Positions 1 to 8,675 of a stretch of 64,000 nucleotides of DNA are shown one piece after another (position 1 is the stretch's first letter; the number at the start of each line of letters is the position of its first letter). This DNA comes from JBGQOJ01 sp052119585. Its GTDB lineage: Bacteria; Pseudomonadota; Alphaproteobacteria; Rhodobacterales; Rhodobacteraceae. The DNA is taken from NCBI RefSeq assembly GCF_052119585.1, contig NZ_JBGQOJ010000002.1, forward strand, positions 186,001 to 250,000, given 5' to 3'. The position numbers and the translations under genes are program-made. Below the pieces are notes generated by a model. That model saw only the letters and a program-made list of their open reading frames with translations. It was not told the DNA's origin and did no database searches.

Positions 1-2210
1 GTCAGCGCCTCGGTGATCGCCGCCAGATTGGCGCTTTCGACATTCGAGAAGCCGGGAAAGACGATGGCGTCATAGCCGGTCAGGTTGGCCACATCCAGCA
101 AGTCCGCCTCTGACAGCACGTCAAACGGAATGCCCCCCTGCATCGCCTGATTTTGCGCCGACAGGAACAGTTGGCCATAGGCGGTCTTGTCGTAGAAATT
201 ATTCGCCGAGGTCTCGGAATAGACGATGGCCACGCGCAACGCCGGGTTTGCCTCGACCGGGATGGTGGGCGAACTTACAAAGATGTCCGTGGTGGCGTAG
301 TCGCCCGGCAGGAAGACCGCGTTGTTCACATCGGCATAGACCCGAACCGCGTCGGGGCTGCCTGCCATCAGGTCTTTGGCCACCGCGATTTCGATCACGC
401 TTTTGTCGGCGTTGTAATGAAAATCAAGCGCGGACACAAAAGTCTGGCCCGCGTCGCCGGTATACAGCCCGACCTGTCCATCGGCGGCGATGTTGATGTT
501 GTATTCCGCGCCCCCCGTCAGCCCAAAAATCTGGTGGCCGGTCGCACGGTTCAGGTCGGTGTCCAGCCAGATGGTGGTGTTGCCGCCAATCGCAACCGCA
601 TCCGCCGTCAGCGCAAAGACAAAGGCGTTGCCCTGCACATCGCCATAAAAGCCGAAACCGTCGGTTCCGGTGGCGGCCGTGTCCAGTCGTGTCGCGGCAA
701 GGTCCCAGTCGTTCAACACACCGTCCAGCGTCACCGCGCCATAAGTGACCAGCGGCGCGCTGCCGACAAAGAAGTTCACATTGGCATAGTCGTTGGGCAC
801 AAATACCGCGTTGTTCACATCCGCAAAGATGCGGATCATGTCGGGCGCCCCCGCCAGCAGGTCTTTTGCCACGGCCAATTCGACCACGGTGTGATCGGCA
901 TTATAGCGATAATCAAGCGCGGCGATCAGGGTTTCGCCCGCGCCGCCGGTGTAAAGGTTGGCCTTGCCGTCGGCGGTGAAGTTGATGTTGTACTCCGCCC
1001 CTCCGGTGAACCCCCAGATCTGATAGCCGGTGCCGCGGTCCATGTCGGTATCCAGCCAGATCGTCGTATTCGACCCGATTTTCACGCTGTCCGAGGACAG
1101 GGCAAAAACGAAAGCCCCCCCCTGCACATCGCCGTAAATCCCGTATCCCGCCGCGCCTGTCGCGAGGGTGTCCAGCCGTGTGCCCGTGGCCCAATCGGCC
1201 AGCGACCCGTCCAGCGTGACCGTGCCAAGGGTAACCGTCGGAAGGTCGACAACCGGGGGCGTGCCCACCAGAATATCCACATTCGCGTAATCGTTCGGCA
1301 GGAAGGCGCTGTCATTCACATCGGCAAAGATCCGCACCACATCGGGGCTGCCCGCGATCAGGGCCTTGGGGATGACCAGTTCGACCACACTGCGGTCTGC
1401 GTTGTATTTATAGTCCAGCGCCGCGACGAATGTCTGTCCGGCGGCACCTGTGTAAAGGTTGGCCGTGCCATCGGCGGTGAAATTCACGTTGTATTCAACG
1501 CCGCCGGTGAACCCCCAGATCTGGTAGCCGGTGCTGCGGTCGATGTCGGTATCCAGCCAGATCGTGGTATTCGCGCCGATTGGCACGGTGTCCGACGAAA
1601 TGGCAAAAACATAGGCGTCGCCCTGCACATCGCCGTAAATGCCATAGCCCGCCGTGCCTGTCGCGACGGTATCAAGTCGCGTAGCGGCCCCCCAGTCGCC
1701 AAGATCGCCGTCCAGCGTGATCGCGCCCTGACTGACGATGGGCAGATTCTGGATGATGAAGTTGTTGTTGGAATAGTCGTTGGGGATGAAAACCGAATTA
1801 TTGACATCGGCAAACACCCGTAGCGCAGTGGGGCTATTTGCCATCAGGCTTTGCGGAAGGGCGATCTCGACGGCGGTCAGGGTAGAGTTGTAGGCAAATT
1901 CCAGCGCCGCGACGAACGTCTGCCCGTCCGCGCCAGTGTAAAGGTTAACCGAACCGTCGGGCGCGAAATTGATGTTGTATTCGGCACCGCCCGCAAACCC
2001 CCAGATCTGGTAGCCGGTCGCGCGGTTCAGGTCGCTGTCCAGCCAGATGGTGGTATTGGTGCCGATCACGGCTGTGTCGGACGAAATGGCAAAGTAGAAC
2101 ACATCGCCAATCAGGTCGCCATAAAGCGCGAAACCGGCAGCCCCTGTGCCCGGAACGTCAAGACGTTTGTCAGCGGTCCAGTCGTCCAGTGATCCATCGA
2201 GTAGAGGCAT
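1..2210 (-). CDS. Large tandem-repeat protein (3' end outside window)
   Basis: The frame is open on the minus strand from ATG 2210 to the window edge (736 codons, no stop). An AAAGGA ribosome site lies about ten bases upstream. Four homologous units begin at 'LDGxLxDW' (codon starts 2201, 1715, 1214, 728), giving spacings of 162, 167 and 162 residues. Each contains 'YGDVQGxAxVFAxSSD', 'NTTIWLDTD', 'GYQIWGFTGG', 'LYTG' and 'RIFADVN'-like blocks, a beta-rich pattern resembling CBM9/DOMON-like modules (fold is inference). After the fourth unit, from about base 251 down, a different domain starts with 'RVAIVYSETS' and 'YDAIVFPGFSN', an alternating strand/helix pattern like flavodoxin or type-1 amidotransferase folds. 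There is no N-terminal signal peptide, so type I secretion by a C-terminal signal is possible but unseen. The function is unknown. Confidence 0.85.
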   Translation of the reverse strand, partial: MPLLDGSLDDWTADKRLDVPGTGAAGFALYGDLIGDVFYFAISSDTAVIGTNTTIWLDSDLNRATGYQIWGFAGGAEYNINFAPDGSVNLYTGADGQTFVAALEFAYNSTLTAVEIALPQSLMANSPTALRVFADVNNSVFIPNDYSNNNFIIQNLPIVSQGAITLDGDLGDWGAATRLDTVATGTAGYGIYGDVQGDAYVFAISSDTVPIGANTTIWLDTDIDRSTGYQIWGFTGGVEYNVNFTADGTANLYTGAAGQTFVAALDYKYNADRSVVELVIPKALIAGSPDVVRIFADVNDSAFLPNDYANVDILVGTPPVVDLPTVTLGTVTLDGSLADWATGTRLDTLATGAAGYGIYGDVQGGAFVFALSSDSVKIGSNTTIWLDTDMDRGTGYQIWGFTGGAEYNINFTADGKANLYTGGAGETLIAALDYRYNADHTVVELAVAKDLLAGAPDMIRIFADVNNAVFVPNDYANVNFFVGSAPLVTYGAVTLDGVLNDWDLAATRLDTAATGTDGFGFYGDVQGNAFVFALTADAVAIGGNTTIWLDTDLNRATGHQIFGLTGGAEYNINIAADGQVGLYTGDAGQTFVSALDFHYNADKSVIEIAVAKDLMAGSPDAVRVYADVNNAVFLPGDYATTDIFVSSPTIPVEANPALRVAIVYSETSANNFYDKTAYGQLFLSAQNQAMQGGIPFDVLSEADLLDVANLTGYDAIVFPGFSNVESANLAAITEAL
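728..2201 (-). repeat. Tandem coding repeats, about 486-501 bp units
   Basis: These are the first three repeat units of the minus-strand gene, starting at 2201, 1715 and 1214. A fourth unit starts at 728 and runs to about 250. Units 2, 3 and 4 are closest to each other at the protein level; unit 1 is more diverged. The spacings are multiples of three, as expected for in-frame domain duplication. Confidence 0.85.
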
Positions 2211-2613
2211 CTTGAAATTCCTTTGTCGGTCAAATTCAGACAGGCGACGCAAAATAATCATCGCGCCGGATTGCTTCGGCGGATACGCGCTCGTGAAAGT
2301 ATGCAGGGGATGGGCGGCACCTCCAACTGGGCTTAAGGACGACATCTTTTAGGATGAGTGCCAGCGCAGGGCGTGCAGAATTTCCGTCTTTGGACGGATG
2401 GTCGAAATTTCATATTATTGTTGTAAAAACAAATGATTGCGTTTGGATATTAATCCATTTAGTGCCGCAACCGCCATTGCGTTTGGCGCTACTCTTTGGA
2501 AATCAATCACCCGCAGGGCGTATACGCCGAATAACCGGGAAACGGGGGCATGTTTCGCCTTTTACAACCCCTGGCAGCACCCGACGTGGGGCGCTGCCAG
2601 GGCGCGGTATGCG
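2211..2613. other. Intergenic region, 403 bp
   Basis: This lies between the start of the repeat-protein gene and the 3' end of the RND permease gene. It must hold the promoter of the repeat protein, but I see no convincing -35/-10 pair. Bases 2401-2470 are distinctly AT-richer than the surroundings. A 10-bp perfect inverted repeat (2569-2578 with 2593-2602) sits just past the permease stop. No gene was recognised. Confidence 0.6.
2569..2602 (-). terminator. Hairpin after the RND permease gene
   Basis: CCCTGGCAGC (2569-2578) pairs perfectly with GCTGCCAGGG (2593-2602) across a 14-base loop, 12 bases past the permease stop. No T-run follows on the minus strand, so it is a stable 3' end structure rather than a textbook intrinsic terminator. 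Confidence 0.4.
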
Positions 2614-5600
2614 CTATGTTTTGAACACGCGGTAGATCGCCGGAATCACAAGCACCGTCAGAAGCGTGGATGACAGCAACCCGAACAAAAGCGAGATCGC
2701 AAGGCCCTGGAAAATCGGGTCGGACAGGATCACAACTGCCCCGATCATCGCCGCAATCGCGGTCAGCAGGATCGGTTTGAACCGGATCGCGCCAGCCTCT
2801 ATCAGGATGTCGATCTTGGTTTTTCCGGTCTCGTCCGCGTGGCGGATGAAATCCACCAGCAGGATCGAATTCCGCACGATAATCCCCGCCAGCGCGATAA
2901 ACCCGATCATCGAGGTCGCGGAAAACGGCGCGCCGAACAGCCAGTGCCCCGCGATGATCCCCAGAAAGGTCAGCGGGATCGGCGTCAGGATGACCAGCGG
3001 CAAGCGGAACGAACCGAACTGCGCAACCACCAGAATGTAAATCGCCAACAGCGCCACGCCAAAGGCCGCCCCCATGTCGCGGAAGGTGACAAAGGTCACC
3101 TCCCATTCGCCGTCCCACAGCAGGGTGGTGACGGATTCGTCCTCTGGCTGTCCGTTCAGGCGGATCACGGGCTTGGTGCCGGGGGCCCAGTCCATCGCGT
3201 CCAGCGCCTGTGATACGGCGATCATGCCATAAAGCGGCGCCTCGAATTCGCCGGCCATTTCCGCCGTAACCATTTCGGCGTCGCGCCCGTTGTGGCGGAA
3301 CACCGGGTAAGAGGCGCGCTCATCCGCCACGCGGATCACGTCGCCCAACTCGACCACACCGCGCGCGCCCGGCAGGACATTGGCGGGGATCGGGGTGGAC
3401 AGGAACCGCTCGTCCATCACCCGGTCCCCCTTGTTGCGCGCGATCTGGATCGGGATCGGGGCGCGGCCTTCGCCACGGTGCGAATAGCCCACCGTCGTTG
3501 TACCGTTCAGGATCGCCATCGTGTCGAACACGTCGCTTTCCTGCACCCCGAAGAATTCCAGATCATCGGTCGAGATCGTCGCCCGCAACCGGCGGGCCCG
3601 GCTGCCGAAGCTGTCATCGACATCGACGATGAAGGGCACGGACCTGAACGCCTCGCGCACCTTCGCTGCGGCCTCTCGGCGGGTGTTGGCATCAGGGCCA
3701 TAGATCTCGGCCAGAAGGGTCGCGATTACCGGCGGGCCGGGGGGCGGTTCGACGGTTTTCAGGTTGGTGCCTTCGGGCAGGTCAAGGGCCGCCAGCCGCG
3801 TGCGAATGTCCAGTGCAATGTCATGGCTGGCACGGTCGCGGTCCGCCTTTGGCGTCAGGTTGATCTGCACATCGCCAAGGTTCGGTTCGCCCCGCAGGTA
3901 ATAATGCCGGACCAGCCCGTTGAAGTTGAAGGGTGCTGCGGCCCCGGCATGGGTCTGGGCAGAGATCACCTCCGGCAGGTCCATCACCACCCGCGCCACC
4001 GATTGCGCCACCGCGTCCGTCGCCTCGACCGAGGCCCCCTCGGCCATGTCGATCACGACCGAAAGTTCGGATTTATTGTCGAACGGCAACAGCTTGACCG
4101 TCACGTCCTTGGTGTAAAGCGCCGCCAGAGACCCGAACGACAGTGCTGCCGTGACCAGCAGAAACGCCAGACTGCGGGCCTTTGATGCCAACAGCGGGCG
4201 GGCGACATTGGCATAGATCCGCCCCAAAGCGCCGCCCGGATGCCCGCCATAGGCGTCGTCATCGGCGTGGCCGGACATCTTGGCGCGGCCGGCGATCTTG
4301 ACCATCAGCCAAGGCGTGATGATCACCGCCACGAAGAACGAAAAGATCATCGCGGCAGAAGCATTGGCGGGAATCGGGCTCATATACGGGCCCATCAGGC
4401 CGGACACGAACAGCATTGGCAGCAGGGCGGCCACCACGGTCAGGGTCGCGACGATTGTGGGGTTGCCGACCTCGGCCACCGCCTCGATCGCGCCAGTGAC
4501 GCGGCTTTTTTGCGGGTCCATGCCCCAGTGCCGCGCGATGTTCTCGATCACCACGATGGCGTCATCCACCAGAATACCGATCGAAAAGATCAGCGCGAAC
4601 AGGGACACGCGGTTCAGGGTGTAGCCCATGATATAGGCCGCAAACAGCGTCAGCAGGATCGTCACGGGAATGACAATGGCCACCACCGCCGCCTCGCGCC
4701 AGCCGATGGCAAGCCAGACCAGCGCGATGATCGAGACCGTCGCCAGACCAAGGTGGAACAACAGCTCGTTCGCCTTTTCATTGGCGGTTTCGCCATAGTC
4801 GCGGGTGATCTCGACATGCACGCCGTCGGGGATCAATCCGCCCTTCAGCGCCTCGACCGTGTGCAGCACCTGTTCCGCCACCAGAACGGCGTTGGAACCG
4901 GCACGCTTTGCCACGGCCAGGGTCACCGCAGGGGTGCGGGTGATGCGGCCGCCGTCGTCGCGGGTGATATTGGACACAATCTGCTCAGAGGTATCGCTGA
5001 CGTATTCCACCGTCGCCACATCGGTCACATAGACCGGCCTGTTGTCGCGCGTGGTCAGCAAAAGGTTGGCGATCTGCGCGGGTGCGGTCAGGGTTTCACC
5101 GGCGGCAAGGTCGATCTGTTCGCCGCCGTCCCGCAACAGGCCGGTCGAGAACGTCCGATTGGCCGCCTGAACCTTGCCCGCCAGCTGTTGCAACGTGACG
5201 CCGTATAGCGCCAGACGCTCTGGATCGGGGGCAATGCGGATCGCCTCGGCGGCTTCGCCAACAATATAGGTCAGCCCGACATCGGGGGTTTTCGCCACCT
5301 CGGTGCGGACCTCGCGCACGATGCGCGTCAGATCATTGGCGGACACATCTGTCCCCGCCGCAGGGGTGAAGGTCAGCGCGACAATGGCCACATCGTCGAT
5401 CCCGCGCCCCACAACCAAAGGTTCGGGAATGCCGACGGGAATGCGGTCCATATTGGCGCGCAGCTTGCCGTGGACCCGCAGGATGGCGGTGTCGGCGGGG
5501 GTGCCCACCTTGAACCGGGCCGTGACCATGGCGGCATTGTCGCGGGTCTGCGAATAGACATGCTCGACCCCGTCGATGCCCTTGATGATGGTCTCAAGCG

Positions 5601-5832
5601 GCTCTGTGACCAATTTCACCGCATCCTCGGCCTTCAGGCCCGAGGCCTGCAAATGAATATCCACAAGCGGAACAGAGATCTGCGGCTCTTCCTCGCGCGG
5701 CAGCGAGATCAGCGCCACAAGGCCCACGGCAAGGGCCGCGATGATGAACAGGGGCGTCAGGGGCGATGTGATAAAGGCGCGGGTCAGGCGACCGGCGATG
5801 CCCAGCGGGCCCTGGAATTGCGGCTCATTCAT
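2614..5832 (-). CDS. RND efflux transporter permease
   Basis: 1072 residues, the usual size of AcrB-type inner-membrane pumps driven by the proton gradient. A first membrane segment at about 26-45 is followed by 'LPREEEPQI', then a periplasmic porter domain, a membrane bundle at about 355-545, a second porter half and a final bundle ending 'VLVIPAIYRVFKT'. The paired acidic residues of TM4 are present in 'SIGILVDDAIVVIENI' (Asp423-Asp424), the proton-relay motif of the family. The start overlaps the end of the adaptor gene by 8 bp, so the two are co-translated. The 'PREEEPQI' type belongs to the general HAE branch; the substrate cannot be read from sequence. No outer-membrane factor gene is adjacent. 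Confidence 0.93.
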   Translation of the reverse strand: MNEPQFQGPLGIAGRLTRAFITSPLTPLFIIAALAVGLVALISLPREEEPQISVPLVDIHLQASGLKAEDAVKLVTEPLETIIKGIDGVEHVYSQTRDNAAMVTARFKVGTPADTAILRVHGKLRANMDRIPVGIPEPLVVGRGIDDVAIVALTFTPAAGTDVSANDLTRIVREVRTEVAKTPDVGLTYIVGEAAEAIRIAPDPERLALYGVTLQQLAGKVQAANRTFSTGLLRDGGEQIDLAAGETLTAPAQIANLLLTTRDNRPVYVTDVATVEYVSDTSEQIVSNITRDDGGRITRTPAVTLAVAKRAGSNAVLVAEQVLHTVEALKGGLIPDGVHVEITRDYGETANEKANELLFHLGLATVSIIALVWLAIGWREAAVVAIVIPVTILLTLFAAYIMGYTLNRVSLFALIFSIGILVDDAIVVIENIARHWGMDPQKSRVTGAIEAVAEVGNPTIVATLTVVAALLPMLFVSGLMGPYMSPIPANASAAMIFSFFVAVIITPWLMVKIAGRAKMSGHADDDAYGGHPGGALGRIYANVARPLLASKARSLAFLLVTAALSFGSLAALYTKDVTVKLLPFDNKSELSVVIDMAEGASVEATDAVAQSVARVVMDLPEVISAQTHAGAAAPFNFNGLVRHYYLRGEPNLGDVQINLTPKADRDRASHDIALDIRTRLAALDLPEGTNLKTVEPPPGPPVIATLLAEIYGPDANTRREAAAKVREAFRSVPFIVDVDDSFGSRARRLRATISTDDLEFFGVQESDVFDTMAILNGTTTVGYSHRGEGRAPIPIQIARNKGDRVMDERFLSTPIPANVLPGARGVVELGDVIRVADERASYPVFRHNGRDAEMVTAEMAGEFEAPLYGMIAVSQALDAMDWAPGTKPVIRLNGQPEDESVTTLLWDGEWEVTFVTFRDMGAAFGVALLAIYILVVAQFGSFRLPLVILTPIPLTFLGIIAGHWLFGAPFSATSMIGFIALAGIIVRNSILLVDFIRHADETGKTKIDILIEAGAIRFKPILLTAIAAMIGAVVILSDPIFQGLAISLLFGLLSSTLLTVLVIPAIYRVFKT

Positions 5833-6802
5833 TGGGGATCACCACGGTTGCGCCTGCGGTCAGGCCGGTGACGACCTCGACCATCTCGGCGCCGTCGATC
5901 ACATGACGGTCTCCCAGGATCACGGTCCGCTCGGCGGGCCCATCAGGCCCTGTGGTTGCCACAAAATCCAGCCCCGACCGGGTGATGACCGCCGCGACCG
6001 GCACCAAAAGCGCCTGATGCTCGCCGACGGGCAGGCGCACCAGCACCCGCGCATCGACAAACGCCTCGCTCAGGCCGGCAACATCGACATCGGCAATCAC
6101 GCGGCCATTCTCGATCAGCGGATAAATCCGCGCGAGCGTGCCGGTTTGCACGCCTGTTGCGTCTTCGATCTCGATTGTGTCGCCCTCGGTCAGAAAACCG
6201 GCGTGGCGTTCCGGGACGGCCAGACGCAGGAAAATTCCGCCACCACCAATGGTCGCAACCACCTCTCCGGGCAGAACGACGGCACCTGCGGCTGCGGGCA
6301 CAGACAGGGCGCGGCCACTGATCGGCGCAAGCACGGCCCCTTCGGCGGCCTGTTGTTCTATCACCTTGCGGTCCGCCTGAATCGCGGCGATCTGCCCGTT
6401 CAGCACGTCAACCTGTGTGCGTAGCCCGTCCAGCCGCTGGGCGGTGGTCACGCCACGGCTCAGCAATTCCTCGCCGCGCGTCAGCTCTGCCTTGGCGTTG
6501 CCCAGTTGTGCGGTCATCGCCTGAACCTGCGCGTCGATTGCCGACAGCTGAAAGTTGATCTTGGCGTCGACAATCTGCGCCAGAACCTGCCCTGCGGTCA
6601 CGGTGTCGCCCTCGGTCACCGAAAGGCTGACCAAAGTTCCGCCCAGTCTGGCCCGTGCGGGAATGCGGTCGCGCGCCTCGATCCGCCCGTAGACCGCCTT
6701 CCAGACAGGAAGGGTCGTGGCGGCCAGCGTGACCTGATCCTGCGCAGGGGCGGCAAGGGGCAGGGCTAGCGCGAGCAGAAGGACGGCAAGGTTGGGGCGC
6801 AT
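5825..6802 (-). CDS. RND periplasmic adaptor (MFP/HlyD family)
   Basis: 325 residues with a signal peptide (MRPNLAVLLLALALPLAAPA). The lipoyl-like half 'TEGDTVTAGQVLAQI' at about 65-80 is followed by an alpha-helical hairpin of about 60 residues and the returning 'VLAPISGRALSV' lipoyl half. A beta-barrel and membrane-proximal domain contains 'ENGRVIADVDV'. This is the usual adaptor that joins the inner-membrane pump to an outer-membrane channel; it is on the short side for the family. It is first in the operon with the permease. The ribosome site is AAGGA about ten bases before ATG 6802. Transcription probably starts in the palindromic promoter region at 6847-6873. Confidence 0.92.
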   Translation of the reverse strand: MRPNLAVLLLALALPLAAPAQDQVTLAATTLPVWKAVYGRIEARDRIPARARLGGTLVSLSVTEGDTVTAGQVLAQIVDAKINFQLSAIDAQVQAMTAQLGNAKAELTRGEELLSRGVTTAQRLDGLRTQVDVLNGQIAAIQADRKVIEQQAAEGAVLAPISGRALSVPAAAGAVVLPGEVVATIGGGGIFLRLAVPERHAGFLTEGDTIEIEDATGVQTGTLARIYPLIENGRVIADVDVAGLSEAFVDARVLVRLPVGEHQALLVPVAAVITRSGLDFVATTGPDGPAERTVILGDRHVIDGAEMVEVVTGLTAGATVVIPNE

Positions 6803-6846
6803 GGTTGATATTCCTTCGGATAAGTCTGTCTTTTAAATTCACAAAC

Positions 6847-6864
6847 ACGAATATAAGTATTCGT
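6847..6864. promoter_or_regulatory. Operator-like palindrome over the RND operon promoter
   Basis: ACGAATA-TAAG-TATTCGT is a perfect 7+7 palindrome with a 4-base centre. On the minus strand a possible promoter is TTGAAT (6868-6873), a 17-base spacer, and TATTCG (6845-6850); the palindrome covers the spacer and the -10. This placement is typical of repression by a TetR- or MarR-family dimer, but no intact regulator gene lies next to it. Confidence 0.6.
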
Positions 6865-6920
6865 TTATATATTCAAGCCCTGTCTGCCACCCCGATTTCA
6901 CCTGAAGGCGGCAGATCGGG

Positions 6921-7619
6921 TTAGCCGAACGTCAGAAAGAATTTGGAATACGGCACCTTCAGTTTTCCTGCAGCCGCCTTTATCGCGCCGGGCTCGCCGG
7001 AACGTGCGGCGGCAAGAAACCCATCGACAGAGGCCCGGAAGGGTTCCGCAAGGGCCTGATAATCAGGCCTGACCGCCGCACCCGCAGGTGGCCTGCCAAG
7101 CACATCGTCTGCCAGATATGACAGCACGGCGGCCTGTTCCAAAACGGCCTGCGCATCGCCGGGGTCCAGTTCAAGGATATGCTCCATCTGCGCGTGATAG
7201 GCGTTCATCCGGTCGGAAAACGTCTCGATCCCGTTGCGCGCATGAAGATCGCCGAACGCGTCCCGCACACCTTCAAGCGTCAGGTGGGATGCGGGCAAAT
7301 TACCGGCGGCGACCTCGTCCCTTGCCTTGGCGACCATGGACGCGACGGATGCCACCGTATCGCCCCACTGCGGGTCGTCCTCGTATTGGGGCGGCGGGGT
7401 GGCGGCATAGGTCGCGGTCAGAGCGTCCCACTTAATGCCAAATCCGCCGATCGCCTTTTCCGACGCCTCGGCATTGCCGGAGTTGGTGGCGAAAAGCGAG
7501 CTGCGATAGCTGGCATACATATCGGAAAACGACGTTTCGAAGTCCGTCACAGGACCGGCTGAACCCGGTGCGGAGTGCAGGGCAAGCAGGACGGAGGCGG
7601 CCATGAATGTGCTTCTCAT
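6921..7619 (-). CDS. Secreted alpha-helical protein of unknown function
   Basis: 232 residues with a signal peptide ending near 'LHSAPGSAG' (about residue 22). The rest is predicted almost all helical, with repeated A/E/R-rich amphipathic stretches and a conserved-looking C-terminus 'LKVPYSKFFLTFG'. The organisation recalls cytochrome c'-like four-helix bundles, but there is no CxxCH motif, so haem is not covalently bound in the c-type way. It lies alone between the RND operon and a broken marR gene. An FNR-type palindrome (7682-7695) lies 63 bp upstream of its start and may control it. I do not recognise the family; a periplasmic role is inferred from the signal peptide only. Confidence 0.75.
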   Translation of the reverse strand: MRSTFMAASVLLALHSAPGSAGPVTDFETSFSDMYASYRSSLFATNSGNAEASEKAIGGFGIKWDALTATYAATPPPQYEDDPQWGDTVASVASMVAKARDEVAAGNLPASHLTLEGVRDAFGDLHARNGIETFSDRMNAYHAQMEHILELDPGDAQAVLEQAAVLSYLADDVLGRPPAGAAVRPDYQALAEPFRASVDGFLAAARSGEPGAIKAAAGKLKVPYSKFFLTFG

Positions 7620-7681
7620 CGAAAGCTCCGATCAAAGTTGAAATACGCCTTTGTCTCTATGGGGCTTCGCCAAATGCCGCA

Positions 7682-7695
7682 TTGACCCATGTCAA
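7682..7695. promoter_or_regulatory. FNR/CRP-family box
   Basis: TTGAC-CCAT-GTCAA is a perfect palindrome with the FNR half-site and spacing (FNR consensus TTGAT-N4-ATCAA; Dnr/Nnr-type sites use TTGAC). It lies between the divergent secreted helical protein (start 7619) and the marR remnant (start 7766), so it could act on either. Only one site was seen. Confidence 0.5.
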
Positions 7696-7750
7696 ATCTG
7701 AAACCCGCAACGCGGCCTCAAATATCCGTGAGCAGCGCGTTGGTTCCTGT

Positions 7751-7770
7751 TTCATAAGCATACTTATGAA
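7751..7770. promoter_or_regulatory. Palindrome overlapping the marR-like start codon
   Basis: TTCATAAG-CATA-CTTATGAA has perfect 8-bp arms and includes the ATG at 7766. MarR proteins commonly autorepress through such palindromes, so this is likely the old operator of the marR/emrB locus. No good ribosome site fits in front of this ATG. Confidence 0.6.
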
Positions 7771-8518
7771 AAACGATGGGATCGAAAAATTCGGCCTGCT
7801 TTTGCATGATGCCGCCAGATTGATGCGCAAAGGGTTCGGGCTGCGCGGTAAGGAACTTTGGCTGTTGTCGGCCCAATGGCGGTTCCCGGTGCGTCTTTTG
7901 CGCGAGGGCCGAAGCAGTCAGGCGCGGTTGGCAGAGATGATGAAGATCGAGCCGACCAGCGTTTCGCGTCTGGTGGACCGTATGACAAAGGCAGGCTGGA
8001 TCACGCGCGAGCCGGACGAAAACGACAGGCGTCTCCGCATCGTTGTGCCGCTGCGAAAACCCTTGCGGCCCTTGCCGAAAACCGCACTCGTCGCAGACGA
8101 GGTTTGCGCCGAGGCGATGGCCGGCCTGTCGGACACAGAGCGCCGCGCGCTGGTGCTGACGGTCGTTGTCACGAGTTTGTCAAACAATGAAGATCTTGGC
8201 GGCTTCGGGCAGCTGGGCGGTTGGCTGACAGAAAGCATGAACTGGCGCTGGGTGTTTTTCATCAACCTTCCCATCGGCATCATCGCGCTGTTCGGCTGCA
8301 TCACGTTCCTGCCCGAGGCGGCGAAACGCCTGCGCATATTCGACGTTTTCGGTTTTGCCATGCTGACCATCGCGATTGGGTCGCTTCAGTTGATGCTGGA
8401 CCGGGGGCCGGGGTTGGGGCTGATGTTTGTGCCTTTGTCTACAGTCGCCTGCGCCACGCTGGACAAAGGTCTCCGCGCCGATGCCACCATCCTGTTCAGC
8501 CGTACGCGGAACCTGTAA
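7766..8518 (+). pseudogene. Broken marR fused to emrB fragments
   Basis: One open frame of 250 codons carries pieces of two normally separate proteins. The first about 95 residues are a MarR winged helix ('SQARLAEMMKIEPTSVSRLVDRM', then the wing 'DENDRRLRIVV'). The next stretch reads out of register: the expected MarR sequence 'AAKTLAALAENRTR' is in the +2 frame at about 8050-8090, then the original frame resumes with 'ADEVCAEAMAGLSDTERRAL'. The frame then runs into EmrB/QacA-type MFS sequence 'GGWLTESMNWRWVFFINLP', continues about 55 residues, and jumps to a later part of the transporter ('GLMFVPLSTVACATL') before a stop. About two thirds of the transporter is missing. The adaptor expected between marR and emrB is also gone. 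Most likely a decayed multidrug-efflux locus with internal deletions. Confidence 0.7.
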
Positions 8519-8675
8519 ATCAACCCTGCGGAACCGGGGGCCGCTACACCCCCGATAATTCGGTGCTGCGCCTCCCCAATGCGGCGGTTGCCACCGGACC
8601 TGCACATGCGGACTGAATGCGCCCGGTTCCTGTTCCGCTACGCAGGGCCAAACGACGCGCACCTGCGTGTGGCGC

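Noticed and set aside
153..1823. Long plus-strand open frame of 556 codons
   Set aside because: It is antisense to the repeat protein on the minus strand, whose translation gives clean repeated domains. The Gly/His/Arg/Asp-rich antisense translation repeats only because the real gene does.
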